DNA of 52,573 bases from Chromera velia (Eukaryota > Sar > Chromeraceae), in contig JAHBMJ010003202.1 of NCBI GenBank assembly GCA_018398765.1, positions 35,001 to 87,573 on the forward strand, in the 5' to 3' direction. Below the pieces are notes generated by a model. That model had not been told where the DNA came from. It made no database searches and saw nothing but the letters and a program-made list of their open reading frames with translations. The translations under genes were made by a program, and so were the position numbers. Below are positions 1 through 11,965 of this stretch, in pieces. Positions within the stretch are counted from its first letter, which is position 1, and each line of letters begins with the position of its first letter.

Positions 1-466
1 CGAGTTGGCCTTTGAGCTGGGGTCAGATGTTGAAGGAGGCAGAAACAGGAGTGTTCGTCACACCAGTATCACTGTACAAATTTCTTGATGACTTGATATA
101 AAAAAAATCATCCTGGAGATTGTTCACGGGCGTTGGAATGAATCTTTTGAATTAGAATGAAATGTGAACAACAAAGATTTAGACAAAGATTGTCATCATA
201 CATCATTCTTATTCCAGGTGACGAAGTCATCTAGAAGCTATAGCTAGTTTAATTGAGAGCCTAACGTTAGAAGTATCCAGCTAGCTCTGGATATGGCTAA
301 GGATATGGATGACAATGGCGCGTCATAGTTATAGTCATATAGTTGAGAGTCTAGGACCATTGATCATCTTATTTCCAAATTTAAAATTTCTAACTTACTG
401 GTCTTAATTGGAGCCTGGGGTGTAAGTATGAGGGGTAAGTTATGCAAAAAAAATCTAGAAAAAAAT
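1..466. other. AT-rich DNA, no gene seen
   Basis: No open reading frame of note and no protein similarity that I recognise. The stretch ends at the 8-bp target duplication of the transposon that starts at 475. Confidence 0.5.
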
Positions 467-474
467 ATTATGCA

Positions 475-2021
475 CAAAGGTGTTTAATCACGGAATATAT
501 TTATTCACTAGTTACTCACTTCAAAAGTAATATAATCAGGAATATATTCAGAAATATATTCTTAAATTAATTAAGGGGGGGTCCGGGGGGCGGAGCCCTC
601 TGGGCTACCTTTTTGATTTTTTTTTTTTAATACAGTTTATGACTATAAAAAATTGGTTTTAAAAAAGATAAACAGGGGCTATCTAGCTGTTAGGCACTGT
701 TAATAGGCAGTAGTGTAACAGTTACTATACTAAACTGTGTTACAGTGTTACTAGAATTTTATAAAATCTTACAATTTATAAACTTATTAAACTAGCAAAT
801 AACATATCATATGAATACGCGGTTGAAAGTTCATACACGTTCTCATTGCATAAACATGCACACACTACACCAAAACACGTATGCACACTGCAGCACACAT
901 TGCATAGTGAAAGGAGGCCTTACTGTATACACTACGTAAGATGCACTCTTTTTCACTTTCAGCATTCGAACGCGAAACACCAAAACACCACAAGCACTGT
1001 CGAGCAAAAAATCATCTGGGTACAAACAAGCAGAAAGATGTATGCAAAGACATAAATGTAGATATCAATCATGCAAACGCGCATACAAATAAGAGAAACA
1101 TGCACACATCGACGTTAATTGAGACTCGTTGAGTCGTTGCCCCCCTTTTCAAATTTCATCTTTTGGCCGGGGGGCGGCCCTTCGCTTTTGCACCTCTAGA
1201 CTGAGTCCGCACTGGAGCACTGGGGCCCGATCTAATTGGTGCGGGCTTTGGGGGCCTTGCTGCTTCTCGTTGTACCACTTTCCACCACGCAACTTCGTGT
1301 ATGCTGATGTACGAACCTCGGTTATCACAGTCTTGGTATATTGCCATGTTTTTTCCATTCACTATCCCTTCCATCTATCTAATCTGAAGGATTCCCCCTG
1401 CTTCCTGACTTCCTTCTTCAGCATCTTCAATTAGAAGCTTGGTTTGTGGTGCGACCCACGCCTTCAGCTTTCCTGACTGATCAATTCCTGAGCTTGACTT
1501 GTATTGAACCTCAATCACATCACCATGCTCGAGGTTATTGTTTTACAAACTGTAGAGTTAATCGTCTGAACATATCAGGCCTTAGTCATCTCAGAGTGGT
1601 ATCATGGCTTGCTGTGACTTTAAATTTGCATCTTACCTTGTGTTTGAAACTCATGCATGAAGACCCGATTTTTGATGCAACCTGTACAATCGGCTATTCG
1701 GCTCCGAATGCATGCACCGAAGCATGGCCGCGGCCGCTAGTAGGAGCGGTGCATGGGCCGCGCCGGCGCGTGTATGGCTGGCCCGGGCTGCATGGGCTGG
1801 GCTATGTATACAGTGCACTGGATGTGCACAAGCCTCTAGGCTACTCCCAAAACATTTGTTTTTATAACGTAAAAAAAAAACCACGCACCATTAGAATGAC
1901 CTAAGGTATTAAAGACTAGTAAGAATCGGACTTTGGCTAATTAATCACTTTATTCAATCACATTCAATCACTTCATGGGATAATTAAATATATTCTAATC
2001 ACAAGTGACTAAACACCTTTG
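475..2021. mobile_element. hAT-like non-autonomous DNA transposon
   Basis: The ends are inverted repeats: CAAAGGTGTTTAATCAC on the left, and CAAAGGTGTTTAGTCAC when the right end is read in reverse. They are flanked on both sides by the perfect 8-bp direct repeat ATTATGCA (467-474 and 2022-2029). Eight-bp target duplications and CA-rich, GGTG-containing ends are typical of the hAT superfamily. The 1547-bp interior has no transposase-like ORF; the ORFs present (1129-1434, 1446-1904) resemble nothing I know and look like chance. I infer a deletion derivative moved by a transposase encoded elsewhere. The boundaries are firm; the superfamily is an inference from the ends. Confidence 0.8.
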
Positions 2022-2641
2022 ATTATGCATCAATTCGTTTTCTGGTTAGTGAACTAGCTAGTGAATCTCTGTCCTTTTCATGTATTAAACATTGTGTTCT
2101 AGCATGTGTTGTATCTATAAAGCTAGATTCAAAGCAATAAAATTTATTTTAAGCTTTGTATGGTGTCTTTTTCAGAGTTTTAGTTCCTTACTATGGATCC
2201 TTAGTTTTATTTAAATAAGTATATTAAAAAAAAAGGGTCTGCATGAGAGGCTCATTGAGAGCTAACATAAAAATAAGTAAGCTAGGCAAAATACTGACGA
2301 GATATAACAAGATGCAGTCATGCACAGCTGTTATAGGCCGCCGAGTCTAGTACCAACTCACTGCCGTACACTGCTCAGTCATGCATGATCGCCAAATTAT
2401 CATTTAATTCTCACCCCCACGTACGTTGATATAGAATTAAAATAATTAATAATAATAAAACAATAATGAGACCCGATCATGATCAACTCGGATCGAGTTA
2501 ATGAATCAATCAGCCTAGCAATCAGCATGTCAGATATTCGGCATTATAGGGTGGGAGACCAATCTTTGAGACATCAATCGTCATCCAAATTCTTAATGTA
2601 TCTAGTAATGTATGATGTAAGTAGTGAGTGACTACATATAC

Positions 2642-3154
2642 TAGTGACCAGGTTTCATTTGATAGATTTGGATTTGATTTGATTTGATTTGAGGTTAAGG
2701 GTCTAGATTTACAAATCTAGGCAGATTTGAGGTTGGATTTGAGGTTAAACTTCATAGGTATCCTAATATGAGAGCTCTCCTAGTTTTTAGTTTTTACCAA
2801 TGACAACTTACAATTTTACGTTTTTGACTGTCTTTGAAGAAATGATTCGATTCAAAACAACTTTTGAGGCAATTTTTTCTTTAAAATAGTGGAATACTTT
2901 GTTTTGTTAAGATGTGTTTTTTTTGTTATGTTAAAGTCGCCGTTGTAAAAACAAAAACGAGGGGTCTGGGAGGTACAGCCCCCCAAGGCACAGATTTGAG
3001 CTAGGATTTGAGGTTAAAAATCAGATTTGAGGTAGATTTTATGTAGATTTAATATGGGTGTCAGAGCAAGCCCCACCAGACCTGTAAATTTAATTTAAGC
3101 TAGGATTTGAGATTAAGGCCAACCTCAAATTAAATCAAATCAAACCTGGTCAGT
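2642..3154. mobile_element. MITE-like AT-rich element with GATTT-repeat ends
   Basis: The left end TGACCAGGTTT followed by repeated GATTT units is mirrored on the right by AAATCAAATCAAACCTGGTCA. The ends resemble those of the hAT-like element at 34562-36133 (TGACCATGTTTGATTTG), so the two probably belong to related families. I could not find a clean target duplication and the outermost bases are uncertain. No coding capacity. Confidence 0.5.
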
Positions 3155-3204
3155 GGTTACTAGATATAAGACGGACACCAGAGAACTGGCACGCCTAGTG
3201 GCAT

Positions 3205-3493
3205 GCAGGTTGCTTATCGGGGCAGCGCGGCTGGAGGCATTATGGAGAGCATGCATGCATTGATCCATGTTGTGAAGTTGATTCGCGCAATACTTTGAGT
3301 GATTCAATAAAGCAACTCTCAATAGATGAGAGCAGAAGCCGGACAGAAGTCGTGCAGTATTATTCCTGTATAGAGAACCGTAAGATTGACTGGACTGTCT
3401 TTGACTGGACTCTCTAGTTCATTACATGGTTCAATGCATGCATGCTCTCCGTAATACCTCCAGCCACGCTGCCTCGATAAGCAACGCCGCGGC
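3205..3493. repeat. Inverted repeat with ~70-bp arms
   Basis: The segment at 3205-3277 recurs in reverse complement at about 3422-3493, separated by some 145 bp. Both arms contain TTGCTTATCG, GGCTGGAGG and GGAGAGCATGCATGCATTGA on the appropriate strand. The few differences are mostly transitions. It could extrude as a hairpin or be the remnant of a foldback transposon. No coding sequence. Confidence 0.65.
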
Positions 3494-6400
3494 TCGGGAC
3501 CAGCCGAGTCGGGCCGACCACTGCACGCCCGCCGCCGCCTCTCTATAAATGGCTGATTACAAGTTTAGGGTTAGCTTTAGCCGTTTAGGGCCCCGGCATC
3601 AAACATAATCTAGAACTAACACAATGTAATCTTAAATGTATTAATCATGTAATCATCTAGGTAATCCTAATCCTATAAATCAATATTCTATTTTCTATTG
3701 ATATGTACGGCTCGGCGCTAGCTGCTTAATGCAAGTCAGCTAGACTCAGTACAGTATGGACACTAGACAGAATCTACAGGTCTCAATCCCGGAGAGGGTA
3801 CCTAGAACGACAGATCATCACTCGGTCAGACAAATGGAGGAACGAACAAAGCCTCCAAAGCACGAAATATGATCAAATATCGATCCGCAAGCCAGGCATA
3901 GAATAAATACCATGGCCCTCGTATACGCGTTGTCGGACATGCCGTAGCCTCTGTGCTATCGGTGTGGGCCACACAGAGGTGGAACACAACACATATATCT
4001 TTAAAAAATTTAGATAATTCTAGAAATAATCTGGAAACCTAGCTGGTCTATACTTCCTGGTGGTCTAAGTACTTTTTACTAGTCTATAGCCTAGAGTTTA
4101 CCCCATCTCGATCTCGATCTGCCTACCTAACGTTGGTTTTTACACTGTCTGCTACTAGGTCTGCTAGACTGTGTGTTTGCTTGCTTGCCTCTAGGCTTGC
4201 CTGTTGCCAGTGGGCTCTTTATGATGGTGCTCAGATCACTCTGACTCACTCATTAAATATTTATGTACAAAACATCTGTGCCCAGGCAGGCTCCACCACG
4301 CATGTACACTAACATGTACAACATGACATATGCACATTTTGACAGACGCACAACGAAGCGAAAACCACGCATGCCGGCACGCAGGCATGCAGGCGGACAG
4401 AAATTAAGACACGACTGTCTGTGTCATGCATGATTTATTTCATCGCGGCGGGGCGGCTTCGTCGATCAGCGATGTCCGTTCGATCCCTGAATTTCCTTCC
4501 CTTAATTCCAACCAACCCGACGTTCTGTCAGACGAACAGAACGAATTCTCGATCGATAGACGAGTCAATTGAGGGAAGGAATTCAATCAGGCATCGTCGA
4601 TTGAATGGACGGACTCCCATGAGCAAACTGCATCGCCAAGTGAATCACAAGGAAACAAAAGAGAGGGGCGGGGGGGGTCCGGCGCAAGAGAGGCAGACGA
4701 TGCTGGGCTTGTACCTGACTGCATAGAAATTGGATCGGTCGAAGTTATCGTCAAGGAGCGGGGTGGGGGGGGAAGCTTTTGTTTGAGGCATTAGTGAATG
4801 GATTGAGCCACAATGAGATCGACAGATAGGTAGATCTTCCTTCCTTCCGAACATTTCTCTCTCTCTCTCTCGCTCGGGGTATGTCTCGGCCGATTTGCCT
4901 TTTTCTTCCTTTCCCCTCTCCGCTTTTCTGCCTTCCGATGCGCGACGATGCAAACAAGCCCGCCGACTGCACTTCCATTTCAAAACGGTCGAGTGAATTA
5001 AGGGAAGAAAAAGAACCACCAAACAGATTTCCTTTGCATGTATGGGTCAAGCTCGCGCATCGGGCGCCTTTCCTGCACACCGGGCCGTGCGTCGGCGCTG
5101 ATCCCCGGGAGGCATTCGTCTGACTGACTGACACATCCATCCTTCTCGTTCTTTCTCTTCCACTCTTTCAGTCACCTCTTTTGATTTTTTTTTTTTTTTA
5201 AAGTCCCACATGGAAATACCGACTTGCAAACATTGAAATGAAGAATGAGGAGCTTGCCCCGAAAAAATGGAGGGAAAGAAAGAAGAAAGCAACCCCCCCG
5301 GCTGCGCTAAACTCCTTTTGCTGGTCGCAGGGGGGGCAACCCTTCCTCCCTCCCTGCCTCCACGCATGCATGTGGGCTGTCGACAGACTACCTGACTCAT
5401 AGACGGGTCGGGTTGTTTGTTTTCTTCTCCTCCTTTCCTTTCCTTTCCTTCGCTTTCTCTTACGAGACCTTTCTTTCCGAACTATTTGCGATCGAAGCAA
5501 TGCATGCATGTGCCAACAGAGCAGATGGGCACGCAGTCCGAAGAAAAAGAAAAAATTGACATAACTAAGAACGAAACCGAGCAAGCATGCAAAAGAAGGG
5601 AAATGATCAAATGGACCGACGCAGGCATCCATACATCCAATCGCCCTCCCTCATCCATCCATCCATGCCATGCGGTCATGCACTCATCATTTTAATGTTT
5701 GTCACTCATGCATTTATCCATTCATGCATTCATTCATTCCTCAACCTACCCACCCACCCCCCACCCACCCATCTTGTCAGTCCGTCAGTCAGTGAGCCAC
5801 TCCTTCGTTCATCCGTTCGTTCGCGCGGCTTTCCTGTGCCTCATGGATGTCTCACCTCTCTCTCGCTTCACCTCACTCACTTCTGCATGGAGACAATCCC
5901 TTCCTTCCTTTTTTCCATCCGCTTCGGACGGTCTCCTCATCTCACCCCATCCAACATTAAAAGTTTGAAACGGCTAGAATGAATTCCAGAACAAAGATTT
6001 CATTTTCTCCCGACTCCTCGATAATCGCAGGAGGCTCCTTTGAAATTCCTGAGGAAACGCCAAGGGGCAAGCGGGTAAAACTGGCACACACGCACGCACA
6101 CACACACGCACCACCAACCACATCCCCCCCCCCCAACACACACGCACGAATGGAGCGAGACATCTAGCTGTCATGCGAATGCTGCAATTTCAGGGTGAGA
6201 GAGAAAGACGGACAATACTAGAGGCAAACGCAAACCCGGGCCCTTACATCTCGACGAGGATGAGGACGTAAAACGTTTTGCCCTTCAGCCACAGTCGGTT
6301 TATACAAGTGCGTGAGGTGCGGGTACTGCTTTTTTTTTTCGTTTTTCTTTTTTTTTTTTACAAATTAAAGGTCGTTGACTGTTCTTTGATCAGAGATCAG

Positions 6401-6579
6401 AGAACATTGCAGGGCACGAGTTCTAGGATTGAGTCACTGAATTTGAGAAATACTATCGATAGATTTAAGCATGCCTGCCATGCACTCGATTCGATTTGAT
6501 TCAATACACTTTGATAGAAAAGAAAAAACTCTCGCCAGCGAACTGAAACTTCACAAGCCGGAGATACATACATACACAC

Positions 6580-6612
<33 letters not shown>

Positions 6613-6614
6613 CA

Positions 6615-6656
<42 letters not shown>

Positions 6657-7734
6657 CAGAGAACACTCTCACCGCCCCCCTTTCTCTGCACACTCACCCT
6701 CCCCCTTCCTCTGTTCGCACAGCAATAGTGTTTACCTACTGAGAAGTTGTCAAGGGGGAGGAAAGAAAGAAACCGCGTAGATCTAGTCAGACGGCTCTGA
6801 AACAAGCAACAGGATTAAGGCAGGCAGGCAGACAGACAGACAGACGGACTATATGGTTTCTTTCCCTCCTTTTCTTCATGAACAGACAGACAGACAAACT
6901 GACAGTGTGTCCAGGGGCACAGATCAGCCAGCGCAAGCAAGCATGCAAGAAAAGTGGAAAAACAAAGCAGGAGACTCAACGCTTGTTTGGTTCATTCCAG
7001 CCATCCATCTTTTCCACTTCCCTCCTCCCCTTCGCGTCCAGCGAAGCGATCGATTTGCTTCTCTTTTTTTCGCGCGCACATCGAGAGAATCGAGATATCG
7101 GTATGATCCACGGAGTCCTCCTCGGTTCGCACAGTCTGGAGTTTCCAAACACTCCCCATCCCTCCTCCCTCTCGACGGATAGATAGGACGAACACCAGGA
7201 CGATCGCACTTCTGTAGGGTATCATCCATCTCTTTCTTACTCGTTCTCACTTCCTTTGTTGCTTGATTCGTTACGTGCAAACCTGGACTCACTTCATGGA
7301 GGGGAGACGGAGAAAGAGGAGAAGGAGACAGGGAAAGCGTGGGGGGTTTAGAAAAAAGAGAAGTCCATTCAGAGAGTTCACTGAGGCTTTTTTTACACTG
7401 AGTGTGGAATTCGGACGCAAAACTGTAGTAGAGGCACTGTGTTCTTTTAAATGGGAAGGATGCTTGCTGGAACGGAGGTACCTGCTCGCATGGCAGGGAG
7501 CCATGCGTGACAATTACACAAACAACACAACGCAATACGCAACAGCAATTACACAAAGAAGGCGAGGCAACATGCGAATAAAATTACAACACAAAACACA
7601 ACACATCATAACGATAACGATACAGGAGGGCCCTTGCTTTACAAGTCATCCCTCCAACCATCTCTACATCCACCTTTTCACCTCCCTACCTCCCCTCTTT
7701 CACCCCACGCCCCCCCCAAAAGAAAGAGAGGGAC

Positions 7735-7766
<32 letters not shown>

Positions 7767-8773
7767 CGGACAGACAGACAGAGAGAAGGCAAGTGACCAC
7801 TAATACGCCCGTCACCCCAAAACCAGGCGTGGAGGATGCACCAGAGAGAAAGACAAAAAGGAAAAGGACACCCACCCCCACCCCCATGCACCCAGAAAGC
7901 CATTACGACAGGACCCCAAACTGAGCCTCGATCGCTGATGGCTTTCGAAACCAAGTAAACCAAAAAAAATAAAGTAAAGTAAGGTAAAAACAAGGGAGGA
8001 GAAGACAGCAGACACCCAGATGCAAGATGATAAACAACAACAAAAGAAGGGAAAGGAAAATGAGTCTCAAAGAATCAAAGAATCAATGAGTGAAGGAAGA
8101 AGTGTGAAGAATACGACAAATCCATATGATGCGAGATGCTCGGTTAGTTCCCGAGTGGGGGAAGAAAAGCTGTAAGGAAGCAACAAACAACAAGGGAACG
8201 AGCCGACTGCCGCACGGAAGAAAGACGAAAGTGAACAAAGAGAAAGGGGGGAAGGGGGAAGAAAGAACGAAAGGAATGATAAAAGGAATTCAGGAAAGGA
8301 GAGAAGGGAGGGTGAAAGGAAGGGATGAAAGAAGGGAGAGAGTAGGAGAGAGAGAGAGAGAAACAGAAAGAAAGAAACGGAAAGAAAAAAGCAAGGACAG
8401 AGGCAGGATTCGTTCGAAGCCTTGCTGCCAGTGCGACCTATGGAGACGTCTGTCTCCATTTTGCATGCCAGAAAGAAAAGAGAGAGAAAGAAAGTTTGCA
8501 CTGCATGGTCAAAGACCTCACAAGTCCCCACTCCCCCAGTCACTTTCCTCTCACGCTGATGCACGTCAGTCAGTCGACTCACTAGACCGATCACGCGCTC
8601 ACCGCCTCTCTTCTCTGACGCGCCCTCAACACCTTTCTTCTGAGGATTTGAGGATGTCTTTTGTGTATGTTTTTGTCTATCTATCTATACAGTAATATTT
8701 GGGATTGGGTGAAGGGATTGGGTGATATGTCTGAGGCGGATAAAATTCTAAAAAACTAATTAATTGATGTGTA
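3494..8773. other. 5.3 kb without recognisable genes; pyrimidine-rich low complexity
   Basis: The first ~900 bp are AT-rich. From about 4.4 kb the sequence changes to alternating pyrimidine- and purine-rich tracts with many CCTT, CATC, GACA and GA microsatellites. Several ORFs of 60-210 codons exist on both strands, but their translations are low-complexity and show no domain. They probably reflect base composition. Untranslated or intronic DNA of an undetected gene cannot be excluded. Confidence 0.45.
6577..6662. repeat. (GA)n microsatellite
   Basis: About 85 bp of almost pure GA dinucleotides with occasional GAGG and GACA interruptions. Shorter GA runs of the same kind lie near 7735-7762 and 8349-8362. 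Polypurine tracts of this sort are frequent throughout the gene-poor parts of the window and inside the CDPK introns. Confidence 0.9.
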
Positions 8774-10701
8774 TTACGGCTGCTGGGGGGAAGGGCTGGT
8801 TTGGCGGAAATGCCACTCTCTCTGCTCTTGCAAGAGCTCTTGGCGATAGAACAGTAAAAGCTCCTCTGCGGAGATGGGCTGAGTCTGGGGCTGAGGTTTT
8901 GCTCGTGCTTCTGCCGGCGTGTCCCCTTCCCCGTGCCCTTGCCCCCCTCCCCAAACCTCAAAGTCGAACGCAGTCGGAGGAATCTCTGCGGTGAGGCGGG
9001 ATGGAGGGGGGAGAGATGCAGGGGGGGAGGCCTCCCCGCCCCCCCCCTGCCTCAGCTCTGTGGACACATCAGCCATCTGCATGCCGGTCCCTGTCCCCGC
9101 CTCAGTCCGCCCTTCTCTCTCCGTCTCTTTCCCCGTTCCGACCTCGCACGCGCGCTGTGTGAGCGTCACAGGAAGGTCAGACTGACCACCGCCCGAAAAT
9201 GAGATCGTGTCCGTGCCGGGGGCGTGGTGAGTGGCTGACACTTCTGCTTCTGCTGCTGCCCGCCCAATGCCTTGCGGGTCAAAGTCCATGTCTGAGGTCG
9301 CGCCTTCGGTCGTGAACCATGGGTGATTCATGGCCGTTTGCGCCGACATTCGGTTTTGGGGGTCCACCGCCAGCAACCCGGAGAGAAGGTCAAGGCAGAT
9401 CTCAGGGGCAGAGGGGAACTTTGCCCTGCATGTTTATTTATTATATATTAATATACATGCATGTGGAACCATATCACATTGAATGAATCAAGTCAAACCA
9501 AAATGCAGAAATGCAAAAGAGATGAAGAGAATATTGCAGCCAGAATCACGTCTCTTTCTGTTTTCCTCCTCCCGACCCCGACCTTCTCTTCCGCCTTTCC
9601 TTCCTTCCTTCCTTCCTTCCTGCCAACTAACCTGAGAACATCTCTCACTGGTGGTCTCTCCCCTCCCAGAATTTCCACGGCTCTCCGCTCCGTCTCCTCC
9701 ATCAGAGCTCTCACGTCATCCCGCACCAACCCTTCCATGGTCGATCTACGAGGCAACCCCAGCAGCCTCACGATCATCACTAACTGCTCCTCACTCGTGC
9801 CACCCATGAACAGGGGTACTCCACCACCCAACATCTCCGCCAGCACACACCCCGTGGCCCATAAATCGACCCCCCCATCGTATCGGTACTTCTCAGAGCC
9901 CCAAATGAGCTCTGGGGCACGGTACCATCGCGTCCCGATGTGTCCCGTCATGGGGGGTGTCAGGGGCGGGGGGGGCGTGTGGTCGGTCGATGGAGAACCT
10001 CCCGTTCCCCCCCCTGCTGCCTCTCTGTCTGCCTCTGCCTCAGTCGTAGGCCGATACAGCCGGATCGTCCGTCTCGGGGCCCCTGCTGCTGCTGCTGACA
10101 CTGGGGGTGTTGAAGATAGGCGTGGAATGAGAGACGGGCAAAATCGAGCGAGACCGAAATCGCATATTTTGAGGTCACAGTTTTGATTGATGAGAAGGTT
10201 TTGGGGTTTGATGTCCCGATGGAGGACTCCGTTTTGGTGAAGGTAATGGAGCCCTGAGAGGATTTGGTAGGTGAAGAAGAAGTAGTGGTGCAGGATCAAA
10301 CCTGCTCGTTCGCGGTTGTGTAGGAGGGAGGCAAGGTCGATGTCCATTTTGGGAGTCACTGCGTAGACATGCCGGAATGTTTCTCTGCCACCTCCTGAGC
10401 AGTAAACGTCCCGGAGAGGGAGAACGTTCTCGTGCTGCAGAAACCGGAGAAGTCGTACCTCCCTCAGAGCCCTCTTGGCACTTTCAGGGTGGCCAAGCGA
10501 TGCCCCGAGTTTTTTCACGGCGAAAAACGTCTCTGTGTCTTCCACACTTCGCACTTCAATTACAGTGCCATACGAGCCCCGCCCAATCAAACCGACCGGC
10601 TCAAATTTATTGTCGATCACAAAAACTTCTGTACTTCCTGGGACGCGGGCCTGTCGGAATGTCCGCCGCATGCGAACCGTGCTGTTTTCCTCCTCTAACA
10701 T
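8774..10701 (-). CDS. Atypical MAP kinase (T-G-H activation motif), two exons
   Basis: Predicted serine/threonine kinase of the MAPK group, about 573 residues from exons 10701-9632 and 9425-8774. The donor AG/GTTAGT and acceptor TGCAG/G join in frame and complete subdomains X-XI. Visible motifs: glycine loop GRGSYG (40-45), AVKK with catalytic Lys63, helix-C Glu81, HRDIKPQN (161-168), DFG (181-183), TRWYRAPE (257-264), and in exon 2 LLAVDPQNR and HPWF. The MAPK phosphorylation site T-x-Y is replaced by T-G-H (252-254), and a ~65-residue Pro/Gly/Ala-rich insertion lies between DFG and this motif. Plasmodium map-2 has T-S-H at this place, so an apicomplexan-type map-2 relative is the best guess. 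The C-terminal ~180 residues are low complexity, ending in a Glu/Gln-rich helix. The start ATG at 10701 is the first in the frame; the frame stays open for some 90 bp upstream, so a 5' exon is possible. Confidence 0.88.
9426..9631 (-). other. Intron of the MAP kinase gene
   Basis: A 206-bp GT-AG intron on the minus strand. It starts GTTAGTTGG after the codon for Leu and the first two bases of an Arg codon, and ends ATGCAG. Removing it restores the conserved MAPK C-lobe order. Reading through instead gives an unrelated Lys/Glu/Arg-rich tail and a stop at 9493. This supports the splice. Confidence 0.85.
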
Positions 10702-11120
10702 TTGTTCTAGCTCGTCTTCAAATGATGTCCTTTCAAGGAAGAAAACAGAGTCCGTCTCTGACCGAAATCTCTATATGAAAAAGTCAGTCGACAGCTGCCT
10801 TGCGGTGGTCAGAGAGGACCTTGCACGGTTTACATTGATAAAACTTCAGCCAGATGAACGGGAGGGACACAAGGTGTTTCCGATGCTGCGTGTTGAGGTT
10901 CCATAGCACATGCGAAGCTGCAGGAAGAGCACCTCACTCAGTGATACCACACTGTCACGCCTTCAAGCAGTTTTGAAGGGATTTTTTTTTTTTCAGCGAT
11001 CGAAGCTGAGACGACGAATTAATTCCACGAATTATTGATTGAATTGAATAACCAAGCGGTGAAAAGAGAGTGATCGCGCGATATCAGCTGATCTCAGCCC
11101 CCCGAGGCGACTCAGCTCGG

Positions 11121-11258
11121 GGACTTCGCGGGCCGCCCATTTTTTACTCGGCTCGCGCGCGTCGATCGCGCGGGCCGCCCATTTTTTACTCGGTTCGGGG
11201 GGTTCGCGGGATTTTTTAGGCCGCCCATTTTTTACTGAAGCTTCGCGGGCCGCCCATG
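11121..11258. promoter_or_regulatory. Four-copy GGCCGCCCATTTTTTACT motif upstream of the MAP kinase
   Basis: The block GGCCGCCCAT followed by TTTTTACT appears near 11131, 11172 and 11219, with a shortened copy near 11248 (GGGCCGCCCATG). Copies are 41-47 bp apart and embedded in CG-rich DNA, with GCTCGC and GATCGCG palindromes between them. The array lies 420-560 bp upstream of the kinase start on the minus strand. A promoter or enhancer role is inferred from position and repetition only; it may also be an ordinary tandem repeat. Confidence 0.4.
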
Positions 11259-11436
11259 CATTTTGCGATCGGCACTTACGAAGCGTGCGCGCTCACAGTC
11301 CACTCATGCAGTCGCTTTTTCTTCCTGAGGCTTTGAGTGGCGCGTCCATGAATGAAGAACTCGAGAAGTACTCCACGTTATTCAACTTTTCAGTCTGACA
11401 AACTAAGTGTTATCTTTTGCTTCCTGAAAGACAGCT

Positions 11437-11965
11437 CCGGAGGTGACGCCGCCAGGAGCATAGGTCCTCGTACGAGCAGCATTCAATTAGGGGCCGACGC
11501 AACTGGTAGTGCCTCCATGATCTTGATGCGGCCTAACCCGTAATCATGAACATAAACCCTTAAAACACTGTATAGTCATTGTGTATATGAGGTTGACGTT
11601 CAGACTACGAGATGATATTAAAAACATTTAAAAACGTCAAGATGCCGCATCAAGATTATGGAGGCACTACCAGTCACGTCGGCCCCTAATTGAATGCTGC
11701 TCGTGCGAGGACCTATACTCCTGGCGGCGTCACCTTCTGCCCCGAAATCCTAAATGCAGGCCTAGAAGGGCTACGCCCCACCAATTAGCCGGACCGTATT
11801 CAAAGGATGGGCTACCCAAAGGAAGGCCACCACGGTGCAACGCCAGCGGGAGGGTGGGTAGGGAAAACTCAATCACTCGATACAAACTCTTGTCTGGTAA
11901 CCGAAAGGCAAATGAATCCACGTCATTTCTGGCGTTCGTACCTGGCAACTGACTAACCAGTGAAC
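11437..11965. repeat. Detached terminal fragment of the DIRS-like family, arranged as an inverted repeat
   Basis: Positions 11437-11540 match, on the same strand, the right-end sequences at 27690-27800 and 28438-28512 of the large DIRS-like element. Positions 11641-11740 repeat the same sequence inverted. The following ~220 bp match 28216-28440 in reverse. The result is a palindromic junction with ~100-bp arms around an AT-rich centre. Such inverted joins are expected for internal complementary regions or circle junctions of DIRS elements. No coding sequence remains. Confidence 0.7.

Noticed and set aside
6924-7556. 210-codon minus-strand ORF
   Set aside because: The translation has no domain and the region is composed of low-complexity tracts; no splice or start context supports it.
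9461-10186. 241-codon plus-strand ORF
   Set aside because: It is the antisense shadow of the MAP kinase exon, whose minus-strand translation has all kinase motifs.
11121-11258. A CRISPR-like array
   Set aside because: Only three or four copies, irregular CG-rich spacers, no cas genes and a eukaryotic context.
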